A stretch of DNA of 64,000 bases from Anditalea andensis (lineage in GTDB: Bacteria; Bacteroidota; Bacteroidia; Cytophagales; Cyclobacteriaceae): the NCBI RefSeq assembly GCF_000714815.1, contig NZ_JMIH01000010.1, positions 45,136 to 109,135 on the forward strand. The letters are read 5' to 3'. Each line of letters opens with the position of its first letter. The first letter of the stretch is position 1. Shown here in pieces: positions 1 to 8,329 of the stretch. The position numbers and the translations under genes were made by a program. The notes below the pieces were generated by a model that had not been told where the DNA came from, searched no databases, and saw only the letters and a program-made list of their open reading frames with translations.

Positions 1-2
1 TT

Positions 3-734
3 GCAGCTGTTAGACTAAAATATTTTTTTACAGATATAGGGGTTATACTTACTTCACAATATAATTTTAGGCTATATTTAATCGGCATGTTTCATAATTT
101 ATACTTACCTGGTGGCGTGGGAGGTGATGGGTATAAAGTATATATTTTACATCAGCAGAGTAAAAAACCGGTTAAGAAACTTATCAGCGCGGTTTTATTT
201 GACAGAATCAACGGCCTGGTAGTATTGCTGTTTTTGGCCGTGCTGCTTTCTTTGATCAGCTCGATCAGTTTCATATACGGTGAATATGACTGGGCTGTTT
301 GGCTATTGTTATTTCTTATCTATCCGGTTTATGCAATTTTGGCAAAATGGCTTTTCCCTACCCTGCACAAGAGTCTGGTGGCTACCTCTTTTTATTCATT
401 TATGACCCAGGGTATGCAGCTGGTATGCACCTATTTTTTGCTCTTGAGTCTTGGGGTGGATGAAAATATAATGGCATATCAGGCATTGTTTATGATCGCT
501 TCTATTTTGACCATTGTTCCGGTCACCTTCGGAGGAATAGGTGTACGGGAAATGGTTTTTATAGCCAGTTATCAGACATTGGGTCTCGATCGGGACATAG
601 GGGTGAGCTTTAGTTTACTGTTTTTTGTAATTACGGCAATGATATCGTTCAGCGGGGCTTTCCTTTGGGAAAAACCTAAAGAAAACGGTGTGTTGGTAGA
701 TAAGGACAAGGAAGGTACGGTTAAATCCAGTTAA
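3..734 (+). CDS. Flippase-like / lysylphosphatidylglycerol synthase TM-region protein (5'-truncated by window)
   Basis: The reading frame is open from base 3 without a stop, so the gene starts outside the window; the internal ATG at 87 is not its start. The visible protein carries the LPG-synthase transmembrane-region (UPF0104/YbhN, PF03706) signature: an NLYLPGGVGGDGYK stretch just after ATG87, then several hydrophobic helices and a conserved VPVTFGGIGVREM loop about 150 residues later. Family members are polytopic inner-membrane proteins linked to lipid or polyprenyl-sugar translocation. Beside an FkbM methyltransferase and a family 4 glycosyltransferase it plausibly belongs to an exopolysaccharide or glycolipid locus; its substrate cannot be told. 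Its 3' end overlaps the convergent methyltransferase gene by 14 bases. Confidence 0.8.
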   Translation, partial: AAVRLKYFFTDIGVILTSQYNFRLYLIGMFHNLYLPGGVGGDGYKVYILHQQSKKPVKKLISAVLFDRINGLVVLLFLAVLLSLISSISFIYGEYDWAVWLLLFLIYPVYAILAKWLFPTLHKSLVATSFYSFMTQGMQLVCTYFLLLSLGVDENIMAYQALFMIASILTIVPVTFGGIGVREMVFIASYQTLGLDRDIGVSFSLLFFVITAMISFSGAFLWEKPKENGVLVDKDKEGTVKSS

Positions 735-1356
735 GCTTAATGTTTTTAATTTTCAATTTATCGATGGTTGCTTTGATGGCCGCCACCTTCTTATGATGTC
801 CAGGGATTTTGGTTTCATGGGTTTCTACCAATATAAGCCCGATATTTTGATACGTTTTATTTTGGATCATTTTTTCTAAAATATCTATTTCAGCACCTTC
901 CACATCCATTTTCAAAATATCAACCCATCTATTAAGATTTGATATATAGCGGTCAAGGTCCACTGCTTCTACCTCAATGCTATTTAGGCTGTTTATATTT
1001 ACTTTGTTTTTAACAATGGATGAACTGACGGTGTAAGCTGAATGGCTGTTTTGATGCTGTTCGGTATGGAAGTACAATTTTGCTGTACAGTCCTCATCAG
1101 ATACCGCTTTGTTATGACATGTGATATTCGGATTTCCTTCAAATCTATCAACAAGCAGCTTATAAGCCATCGGATCGGGTTCAAAGGCTATAATGGAGGC
1201 GTTTTTTGTAAGGAACAAAGCACAGATATCCCCAATATTTGCCCCGCAATCGATAATAAATGATGAGGAATCAATTTTTCTTAAAATAGGGATCAGCTTT
1301 ACATAGCTGATCCAAAATGCCATTTTGTTTAATACTTTCCTTTTGATGAGGCTCAT
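721..1356 (-). CDS. FkbM-family SAM-dependent methyltransferase
   Basis: A 211-residue protein with the class I methyltransferase SAM-binding loop (DCGANIGD at about residues 36-43), the acidic strand-2 motif (FEPDP, about 58-62) and the FkbM hallmark KMDVEGAE (about 149-156). FkbM-family enzymes methylate hydroxyl groups on small molecules or on sugars of surface polysaccharides; the exact substrate is unknown. Length is slightly short for the family but all core motifs are present. It is convergent with the flippase-like gene and overlaps its end. The chosen start gives a short amphipathic lead-in directly before the Rossmann fold. Confidence 0.85.
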   Translation of the reverse strand: MSLIKRKVLNKMAFWISYVKLIPILRKIDSSSFIIDCGANIGDICALFLTKNASIIAFEPDPMAYKLLVDRFEGNPNITCHNKAVSDEDCTAKLYFHTEQHQNSHSAYTVSSSIVKNKVNINSLNSIEVEAVDLDRYISNLNRWVDILKMDVEGAEIDILEKMIQNKTYQNIGLILVETHETKIPGHHKKVAAIKATIDKLKIKNIKLNWI

Positions 1357-1440
1357 ATCGATGATGTATTGTTCTTAAGAATTTCTCATAACAACCTAAC
1401 TGGTATACATCATGTTCAAGTAACCACTAGAATTGATGAA

Positions 1441-2415
1441 TTAAACCAAACGGTTTTCAGATAATTTCTTTTTGTAAGTGTCTATCAAATTCATAAATTT
1501 TTTGGTTTCATTGTTTTCACAGAAATGCCCATAAAAAAATACAATAAAGTAGTATAGAACAGTATGATGGAAGGGTTTGAATGGAATATCATCCTCTATA
1601 TAATCGTAGAAACTATATATTTCCTCAAGGTATTTATCATAAAATTGCTCCTTATGAAAAATATAGAATGAAAGAAGAAGTCTTCCAAAATCCATTCCCA
1701 TAGGATGCCAGCCTGCATTATCCCAGTCTACAACGACATTTCCATTAAAAACATTCTCCTCTTTTAAGTCTAGATGTTGAAAATACACAGGCATTGTTTT
1801 TCTGTATTCCTTAATAATGGCCATTTCCTGCCTGGAAAAAATTTTTAATTTTTTAATCCTTGCTTGGCCATCAACGATTTTTTCATAGGAAGTATGATCA
1901 GCCACCTTCCTTCTTTCTGTCCCTTTACATAATGAAAATGTGGCTTTTTTTAAGCTTTGATATTCCCTGCCGGAGTAAAGTGGCTGAAGGTCTAGGTATT
2001 CAAAAAGGAATGCAGTGAATTTCTCGCCAATGATAATGTCTTTGCAGCGGGGGATAGTGATATCTGTATTTTTAAGCCACTCTTTATGATTTTCATAAAA
2101 AGCAATATTTGCTCTGGCATCCTGCGAATCAGTATAAAAAATTTTTTCAAAAAGTCTTTTTTTACGTTCTCCCAATATCCTATAGGGTTTTATCGTATGA
2201 TGTCCTCTGCCTGCATATATAAATTCCTTGGAAGGATGTGACTTGCAGTAGGATAGATCGAGGGTATAGTCAGCCCTGGAAAGGCAGAATTCGAATAGCG
2301 GATGTTGTTTTTGAATGCTGATAGTTCTCAACAGATCATTAAGGTCTGTTGGGGAAATATCATATTTCATCAGCAACTTTAGAAAAAGTCCCGTTTTTTT
2401 AATTTTAGATAACAT
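1441..2415 (-). CDS. Aminoglycoside phosphotransferase-fold kinase-like protein
   Basis: A 324-residue protein with the APH/choline-kinase catalytic loop HLDLKEEN (about residues 214-221, catalytic Asp216) followed by the metal-binding DWDNAG (about 230-235) and MDFGR. The N-terminal half is divergent, with no clear glycine-rich loop, so I cannot say whether it phosphorylates a sugar, a lipid or a small molecule. In surface-polysaccharide clusters such proteins often act as lipopolysaccharide or sugar kinases; that role here is inferred from the neighbours (FkbM methyltransferase, glycosyltransferase). It is not evidence of antibiotic resistance. Confidence 0.65.
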   Translation of the reverse strand: MLSKIKKTGLFLKLLMKYDISPTDLNDLLRTISIQKQHPLFEFCLSRADYTLDLSYCKSHPSKEFIYAGRGHHTIKPYRILGERKKRLFEKIFYTDSQDARANIAFYENHKEWLKNTDITIPRCKDIIIGEKFTAFLFEYLDLQPLYSGREYQSLKKATFSLCKGTERRKVADHTSYEKIVDGQARIKKLKIFSRQEMAIIKEYRKTMPVYFQHLDLKEENVFNGNVVVDWDNAGWHPMGMDFGRLLLSFYIFHKEQFYDKYLEEIYSFYDYIEDDIPFKPFHHTVLYYFIVFFYGHFCENNETKKFMNLIDTYKKKLSENRLV

Positions 2416-2750
2416 AATAGTGTTTTACTATAGGTATAAGGTAAAGAGCTTATAACTATTTTCATGCCACTACTTAATGTTGAGCCTAAAAATATAATGG
2501 TTAATTCATACTGTATTAATAATTTGATAATTAGAAAACTGAAATTTTTTTATTCTCTTTATACTATTCCTATTAATGATTTAATATGTGGACAGATTGT
2601 TTATTTATGAGAATTTTTTTCACTATTGGCGCCAGGTCTGTTAATAAAGAAAATGAAGCAACATTTCGGAACTATATCTGAATAAGATCAGCACTAGGTC
2701 ATAGTATTGTCGTAAGAAGTACTGGAAAGGACATTAGTATGACTTATGTT
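2416..2750. other. Intergenic, AT-rich, no gene recognised
   Basis: This stretch of 335 bases separates two minus-strand genes. It is AT-rich with frequent stops in all frames. It should contain the promoter of the kinase-like gene; I could not pick out a convincing element. Confidence 0.4.
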
Positions 2751-3182
2751 TTACTGTACACCAGCATCTGGCCCTGTCACAGTAGATGAAGTGCGCATTC
2801 TTACAGAGCCCAAACAAATGTCCCCTTCTTCTATCCCTGTTATCCATTTCTGCAGTGTCTCTACCCGTGTTTCTGTCAATTCCTTTTTATACAGTGCTTT
2901 ACATGTATGGTGCATGGAGCCATAATAATTTTCTGGATAGTCGGGATACTTCATCTCCATTTCTGATTCCCTGAATTGAAGCCAAAGGTGCTGGGATTTT
3001 TTCAGGTTGTTGATAAAAATTGTATCAGATTGATAATTCAACAAAACGGTTTGATATATTTCGTTCAGCAATGAATCTGAATGATCAAGCGCGGGGTGGG
3101 TCTCCTGTATCATTTTTTGCTGCGTCTGGGTGGAACAGCCTGTAAAGAGAAAGAGCATGATGAGAAGGTGAAATTTATACAT
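2751..3182 (-). CDS. Lipoprotein with LprI-like (DUF1311) domain
   Basis: A 143-residue protein that begins with a lipoprotein signal peptide whose lipobox is LFTGC (Cys16). The rest matches the LprI/DUF1311 pattern: a helical region with LLNEIYQTVL, a central QHLWLQFRESE motif, a C-x-A-L-Y segment and a conserved C-terminal Cys. Family members include lysozyme inhibitors, but most are uncharacterised periplasmic or outer-membrane lipoproteins. The call rests on the W-x-x-F-R-x-x-E motif and spacing and is moderately secure; inhibitor function is not shown. The gene is monocistronic, with about 185 bases upstream before the next gene. Confidence 0.65.
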   Translation of the reverse strand: MYKFHLLIMLFLFTGCSTQTQQKMIQETHPALDHSDSLLNEIYQTVLLNYQSDTIFINNLKKSQHLWLQFRESEMEMKYPDYPENYYGSMHHTCKALYKKELTETRVETLQKWITGIEEGDICLGSVRMRTSSTVTGPDAGVQ

Positions 3183-3368
3183 AGGAATTATATTTTAGTT
3201 GTAACAATAGGATAAAATATAAAATCATTTATCTGGCAAAGGTACATATGTGCCTGTTAAATAAAGAAATACTTGTGGGATTTAGGCATTGTCAAAATGG
3301 GGAGTTTAGGTCTGAATATTATTTATAGGCCATCAGGTATTTAAAATGTATACCCGTCCTACAGCGAG

Positions 3369-4550
3369 TTATACAAATAGGGTCTGCTTTAAATTAACTG
3401 CATATTTACTGATTGAAAACCTTTTTAAATAGGACATTCTTGCTTTTTTCTTCATTTTTGATTTTTCTGCCTCTCCCAGGCCCGTCCAGGTATTCAGTAA
3501 AGAAATAACTCCTGTCAGAGAATCAGGTGCTACTATACCTCCCCCAAAATGTTTTATCTCCCTCCAGATATTTACTTGATCTGAGATCAGTACCGGTTTT
3601 CCGCAGGCCAATGCTTCTACCACCGCTATTCCAAAATTTTCTTGGTGACTTGGTAGTATAAAAGCTTCACATCCATAAAAAGCGCCCCATTTTTCCTCAT
3701 CTACCAGCATTCCAGGAATATATATATCGGAAGCTGTCCGTGGGTTAGATTTAATTAATTCTCTTATTTTATGACCATAATGCGTATTTATTCCTGGTCC
3801 CGCTAATACCAGTTTGGGTAGTTTTCTGTTTAGTGCCAGTTGCTGATAGGCTTTTATCAATATATCCACCCCTTTTTTTTCATGGATTCTACTGAGAAAC
3901 AGCAGGTATGGTTCTCCTTTTAGACCTGGACATTTGGTAAAAAATGCATCAGTAAGGGCATAATGTTCTGAAGGTGGTTCCTCAATTCCATATCCTACGT
4001 TAATTTCAATTTTAGGATGATAGGATTTATAGGTGATCCGTGCCAGCATCAATTCTTCCTGGCAGGTAAACAATACGCCGTCAGCATCATTAACGGAAAA
4101 AGCTTCTATAATATTCCAATAAACCCATTTTCTTAGGGCTTTAATAACTTTTCCGTTGGATTTTAACGAATAGGGATCCAACATCCCGTGAGGCATAATA
4201 TAGATTTTGGGTATATTATCTGCCCCGGTTTTCTTTAGCTGGATGATCGCTTTATGTACGGCATAACTGTGAAACTGCCATAAACCATGTATAATGACTA
4301 CATCATAAAGATATAAATGCTGCATCAGCCATGGGATCAAGTAGGGATTATATGACCATGGGCTCCATACTGGTTTGAATGCATGTATGGTGAATTTGTC
4401 ATTTTTTAAAAAATATGATTTGGGATCGTCTAGACAAAGTACTTCATTGGATACACCTATTTTTTTTAATTCTGGTATAGCGTTTCTTATACCTTGGCAG
4501 GGACCGCCCTTGATGGGGTCCATACTAGAGATAACCCGTAATATTCTCAT
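3369..4550 (-). CDS. Glycosyltransferase family 4
   Basis: A 393-residue GT-B fold protein. The N-terminal half has a glycine-rich acceptor loop (KGGPCQG, about residues 14-20) and the motif HGLWQFHS. The C-terminal half has the GT4 donor-site features: SRIHEKKG (about 220-227), the LAGPG turn (about 249-253) and the E-x7-E signature in ENFGIAVVE (Glu304 and Glu312). GT4 enzymes are retaining transferases using nucleotide sugars in exopolysaccharide or lipid-linked glycan synthesis. Full family length. Specificity cannot be read from sequence. Confidence 0.9.
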   Translation of the reverse strand: MRILRVISSMDPIKGGPCQGIRNAIPELKKIGVSNEVLCLDDPKSYFLKNDKFTIHAFKPVWSPWSYNPYLIPWLMQHLYLYDVVIIHGLWQFHSYAVHKAIIQLKKTGADNIPKIYIMPHGMLDPYSLKSNGKVIKALRKWVYWNIIEAFSVNDADGVLFTCQEELMLARITYKSYHPKIEINVGYGIEEPPSEHYALTDAFFTKCPGLKGEPYLLFLSRIHEKKGVDILIKAYQQLALNRKLPKLVLAGPGINTHYGHKIRELIKSNPRTASDIYIPGMLVDEEKWGAFYGCEAFILPSHQENFGIAVVEALACGKPVLISDQVNIWREIKHFGGGIVAPDSLTGVISLLNTWTGLGEAEKSKMKKKARMSYLKRFSISKYAVNLKQTLFV

Positions 4551-4610
4551 GTATCAAAATCGATGGTTCAAACTATTAATGGGTGTTTTCCATGTGAAAG
4601 GGAGACGCTT

Positions 4611-4736
4611 TTAGATTTGTAAATTTAACTTATTTATATCATGAGGGTGGTATTTGTCCATTTTATATTTGTTATAAACAAAATCCCTGAAGGTGTTTGG
4701 CTTTGATTTCGCCCAATAGGCTATTTTTTCTCCCAT
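4611..4736 (-). CDS. Possible small protein, 41 aa, unknown
   Basis: A short ORF between the flavodoxin gene and the glycosyltransferase gene, about 60 bases ahead of the latter on the same strand. It starts MGEKIAYWAKSK and is rich in Tyr, Lys and Asp with no membrane segment, which looks more protein-like than random AT-rich DNA. An AGGAGG element lies 8 bases before the ATG (complement of 4745-4750), unusual because Bacteroidota seldom rely on Shine-Dalgarno sequences. It may be a real cytoplasmic microprotein, a C-terminal gene remnant, or chance. I do not recognise its family. Confidence 0.35.
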   Translation of the reverse strand: MGEKIAYWAKSKPNTFRDFVYNKYKMDKYHPHDINKLNLQI

Positions 4737-4792
4737 TAGGAATACCTCCTAGTGTGTGAAAGCGGTTTTTTCCGTGTACCATTATATTAAAG

Positions 4793-5377
4793 CTAGCGGG
4801 GAAAAGATTTGGATTTTATAGCCCATTCTGCCACCCTTTTGCCAAGACCCTCTGCTTTCTTCAAAAATAATTCATGAACAGGCTTGCCTAAAAAATCCCC
4901 TTCTCCGGTGATGGCAGAAGCCCCAAAAGCGGCCTCAGTCTCTTCACCACCTATGACCACCATCCCATGAATCAGCATGCTCTGCAGGATATTGAGCATC
5001 ACGATTTCCTCCCCTATAGAAAAGCCGCCCCCTGTAGTAAATGCTGCGCCGACCTTGTTTTTGAACGGCCTTCCTTCAAATGGCCAGACATTGATGAATT
5101 CAAGGACGGGAGGGGCCACATTGGCATTATAAACCGGTGATCCTAAGATAATGGCATCTGCCTGTAATAGTTCTGCCTCAGTGATATCTTTGATGTCTAG
5201 GAGTATCACTTCCACTTCTTTGCTCGCAGCTCCTTTTGCTACTGCCTCTGCCATCTCCTGGGTTTTTCCGGTAGGGCTATAATATGCCACTAGGACAATA
5301 GGTGTAGACTGGCCCTTTATAATTTGGGAATAGGATAGAAGGATCAGTACAAATAAAACTTTTAGGGTGTTTTTCAT
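4793..5377 (-). CDS. Exported flavodoxin / WrbA-like NAD(P)H:quinone oxidoreductase
   Basis: The preferred start is the ATG at 5377, because MKNTLKVLFVLILLSYSQIIKG is a clean signal peptide; an in-frame start at 5443 would bury it. The mature part is flavodoxin-like: the FMN phosphate-binding loop SPTGKTQEMA, the second loop GSPVYNANVAPPVLEF and the glycine-rich TTGGGFSIGEE strand, as in WrbA/NQO-type proteins. It probably binds FMN and reduces quinones, but most relatives are cytoplasmic, so a secreted version is unusual. It is alone between the polysaccharide region and the hydrolase cluster. Confidence 0.75.
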   Translation of the reverse strand: MKNTLKVLFVLILLSYSQIIKGQSTPIVLVAYYSPTGKTQEMAEAVAKGAASKEVEVILLDIKDITEAELLQADAIILGSPVYNANVAPPVLEFINVWPFEGRPFKNKVGAAFTTGGGFSIGEEIVMLNILQSMLIHGMVVIGGEETEAAFGASAITGEGDFLGKPVHELFLKKAEGLGKRVAEWAIKSKSFPR

Positions 5378-5701
5378 ACACTTGAAGATAGTGGGAAGAT
5401 GGAACTTTGACAAGGTACGATAATCCTTTGAGGCCATATTCATTAAAATATGAATGGAGGCTGGTACTCATCATCATCTGATTTCAATTTTTATCCCTTG
5501 AAGACCTATATCATTGGTGGACGACGAGCGATTTATTATATTTTATTTTAGCATTTATGAATATTGTAATATATTAGCTAAATCATGCTTAATCGATTTT
5601 GCATGCTAATAATGGGTGGGGTTAATTCTTGGCTCTAATATTTAGGTTTAAAAAATTTTACCGTGTGTGAGGCCAAAGCGTAAAGAAACCATGAAATAAC
5701 A

Positions 5702-5779
5702 GTAGGGAAAGCATTCCCTACCATGGGATAGTATAGGTGCAAAGGTTTGTTTGAGCTATTTTAAAATTACTTATTTTTA
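5702..5779 (+). promoter_or_regulatory. Inverted repeat and candidate promoter upstream of the GH3 gene
   Basis: A perfect 8-base inverted repeat (GTAGGGAA, 4-base spacer, TTCCCTAC) spans 5702-5721. Thirty bases on is TTTG (5750-5753), 18 bases, then TATTTTTA (5772-5779), which resembles the Bacteroidota TTTG / TAnnTTTG promoter except for its last base. The ATG of the GH3 gene follows at 5834. The repeat could be an operator or an upstream terminator. The rest of the 5378-5833 gap is AT-rich and shows no gene. Confidence 0.3.
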
Positions 5780-5833
5780 AAGGCTAGCAGCATTGTTTTA
5801 AAATTTGAGATTAAATACGTACATACAAATAAA

Positions 5834-8203
5834 ATGATTCTAAAGTATACATTCATAGGCTTAGTATTTCTTATAGGTTTATTTACCAATGCCGCTGGTC
5901 AGCAGACAGGCCTTCCTTATCAGGATAAGACACTCGACACTGATACGCGCATCAATGATCTGATAGGTCGAATGACTTTGGAAGAAAAAGTGGGGCAGCT
6001 GTCTACTTTGTTGGGCTGGGAGATGTATGATAACAGTGGGGACTTGGCGACCTACAGCGAGGTATTGGAAAAGGCTGTCCGGGAAAGGCATATAGGCTCT
6101 CTATGGGCTACCTTACGGGCAGACCCCTGGACGCAAAAGACCCTGGCTAACGGCCTGGACCCAGAACAGGCAGCCCATGCTACCAATGCTATCCAGGAAT
6201 TTGTCATCAACCATACAAGGCTGGGCATTCCCTTGATCTTAGCTGAAGAGGCGCCCCATGGACATATGGCCATAGGAGCCACGGTGTTTCCTACATCTAT
6301 CGGACAGTCAAGCACCTGGAATCCGGAGTTGATCCGAGAAATGGCCAAAGTAATCGCCAAAGAAACACGCCTGCAGGGTGGCCATATCGGCTATGGTCCT
6401 GTACTGGACCTGGCAAGGGAGCCCCGATGGTCCAGAGTGGAAGAGACATACGGAGAGGATCCTTATCTTAACAGCCGTATGGGTATTGCCATGGTCACGG
6501 GCTTTCAGGGAAGTGATCTTATGTCGGGTGAAAACGTAGCTTCTACCCTGAAGCATTTTGCCGCTTATGGTGTGCCGGAAGGCGGCCACAATGGTTTTGG
6601 TCTTAGTGTAGGCTTGCGGGAACTTCACCAAAGTTACTTCCCTCCCTTTAGAGCAGCTATCCTTGCAGGGGCCAAATCCATCATGACCTCTTATAATTCT
6701 ATAGATGGTATTCCCAGTACGGCAAATCCTTACCTATTCCGCAAAGTATTACGGGAGGACTGGGGATTTAAAGGTTTTGTAGTGTCGGACCTGGGCAGCA
6801 TCAGCGGTCTGAGAGGCAGCCATCGGGTGGCCGGTTCGGGAGAAGAAGCAGCTAGTTTGGCCATACGTGCAGGTGTGGATGCCGACCTGGGCGGAAATGG
6901 TTTTGACCGTAACCTTATAGCTGCCGTGAAAAAAGGATGGGTAGGTTCAGCTATGCTCGATGAAGCGGTAGCCAATGTCTTAAGGTTAAAGTTTGAAATG
7001 GGGCTATTTGAGAATCCCTTCGTTGATCCAGAAAAAGCCAAAAGGGAGGTTCGAAAACCGGAACATGTGCAGCTGGCCAGACAGGTTGCCCAGGCTTCTA
7101 TTACTTTGCTTAAAAATGAGGGAAACCTTCTACCTTTAAACAAGGATATCCGCAAGGTAGCAGTCATCGGCCCTAATGCGCACAATATTTATAACCAACT
7201 CGGCGATTACACTGCTCCCCAGCCTGAAAGTAATGTGGTGACTGTACTGGAAGGGCTACAACAGAAATTAGGAGTGGACAGGGTGGAATACGTAAAAGGA
7301 GTGGCGATCAGAGATACCACCGAGCAGGATATAGAGGCTGCTGTAGCTGCAGCAAGAGCTGCAGAAGTGGCTGTAGTGGTATTGGGGGGCAGCAGTGCCA
7401 GAGATTTTTCCATCCAGCATGAGGATACCGGGGCGGCACGGGTCAGCCAGTCAGAAAATGAGATCGTCAGTGATATGGAGAGCGGTGAAGGCTATGACCG
7501 GATGTCACTGGACCTAATGGGGCATCAATTGAAACTGTTACAGGCCATACAGGCTACCGGTACTCCTGTGGTTTTAGTGTTGATCAAAGGCAGGCCCCTT
7601 TTACTCAACTGGCCCGCTGGACATATCCCTTCTATCCTGGAGGCTTGGTATCCTGGGCAGGAAGGTGGCAATGCGATCGCAGATGTGCTGTTCGGAGACT
7701 ATAATCCCGCAGGACGTTTACCTGTTTCCGTACCGCTTTCAGTGGGGCAGCTTCCGGTATATTATAATTATAAGGTTCCCTCGAAACACGATTATGTGGA
7801 AGCCAGCGCTGAACCATTGTATGCTTTTGGCCATGGACTAAGTTATACGACCTTTGACTATCAAGATCTTCAGGTAGAAGTCAAAGGTAATGCCCAAGAT
7901 CCGGCCGTATCTGTACAGTTCACTGTTACCAACTCAGGGCAGATGGAAGGTGATGAAGTGGTGCAGCTTTATATCCGCGATTTGGTGAGTTCTACTGTCA
8001 GTCCGGTGAAGCAGCTGGTAAGGTTTGAGCGGGCTTCCATTCCAGTAGGGGAATCGAAAATCTTCTCCTTTATATTGGGCAAAGAAGATCTGCAGTTAAT
8101 GGATATGGAAATGAACTGGGTGGTAGAACCAGGTGATTTTGAACTTATGGTAGGAGCCTCATCGAGGGATATCAGATTGAAAGAAAAGTTTGAATTAAGG
8201 TAA
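5834..8203 (+). CDS. Secreted glycoside hydrolase family 3 (beta-glucosidase/xylosidase type)
   Basis: A 789-residue enzyme with a signal peptide ending near TNAAGQ. Domains in order: GH3 N-terminal TIM barrel (about 40-390), GH3 C-terminal alpha/beta sandwich (about 425-660) and a fibronectin-III-like domain (about 700-780). The nucleophile is the Asp in FVVSDLGS (Asp319), and the substrate-binding KHFAAYG motif is present. GH3 enzymes remove terminal beta-linked glucose, xylose, arabinose or GlcNAc; the exact sugar cannot be assigned. It leads a co-directional set with GH92 and GH29 genes, suggesting breakdown of a mixed, possibly N-glycan-like or algal, glycan in the periplasm. Confidence 0.93.
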   Translation: MILKYTFIGLVFLIGLFTNAAGQQTGLPYQDKTLDTDTRINDLIGRMTLEEKVGQLSTLLGWEMYDNSGDLATYSEVLEKAVRERHIGSLWATLRADPWTQKTLANGLDPEQAAHATNAIQEFVINHTRLGIPLILAEEAPHGHMAIGATVFPTSIGQSSTWNPELIREMAKVIAKETRLQGGHIGYGPVLDLAREPRWSRVEETYGEDPYLNSRMGIAMVTGFQGSDLMSGENVASTLKHFAAYGVPEGGHNGFGLSVGLRELHQSYFPPFRAAILAGAKSIMTSYNSIDGIPSTANPYLFRKVLREDWGFKGFVVSDLGSISGLRGSHRVAGSGEEAASLAIRAGVDADLGGNGFDRNLIAAVKKGWVGSAMLDEAVANVLRLKFEMGLFENPFVDPEKAKREVRKPEHVQLARQVAQASITLLKNEGNLLPLNKDIRKVAVIGPNAHNIYNQLGDYTAPQPESNVVTVLEGLQQKLGVDRVEYVKGVAIRDTTEQDIEAAVAAARAAEVAVVVLGGSSARDFSIQHEDTGAARVSQSENEIVSDMESGEGYDRMSLDLMGHQLKLLQAIQATGTPVVLVLIKGRPLLLNWPAGHIPSILEAWYPGQEGGNAIADVLFGDYNPAGRLPVSVPLSVGQLPVYYNYKVPSKHDYVEASAEPLYAFGHGLSYTTFDYQDLQVEVKGNAQDPAVSVQFTVTNSGQMEGDEVVQLYIRDLVSSTVSPVKQLVRFERASIPVGESKIFSFILGKEDLQLMDMEMNWVVEPGDFELMVGASSRDIRLKEKFELR

Positions 8204-8329
8204 ATCTAGTATGGTAATCAATACGGCATTCTGATAAGCCTCCGATAGCGAGTTGATGGGGCAGCAGATAGGGGATATCCTATCTGCATGACGAAAGCCT
8301 GCCCTGATAATAAAAGCAATAATAAAATC

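Noticed and set aside
1441..2415. Aminoglycoside resistance gene
   Set aside because: Only the generic APH-fold catalytic loop is present, in a polysaccharide-type neighbourhood; the N-terminal half does not resemble known resistance enzymes.
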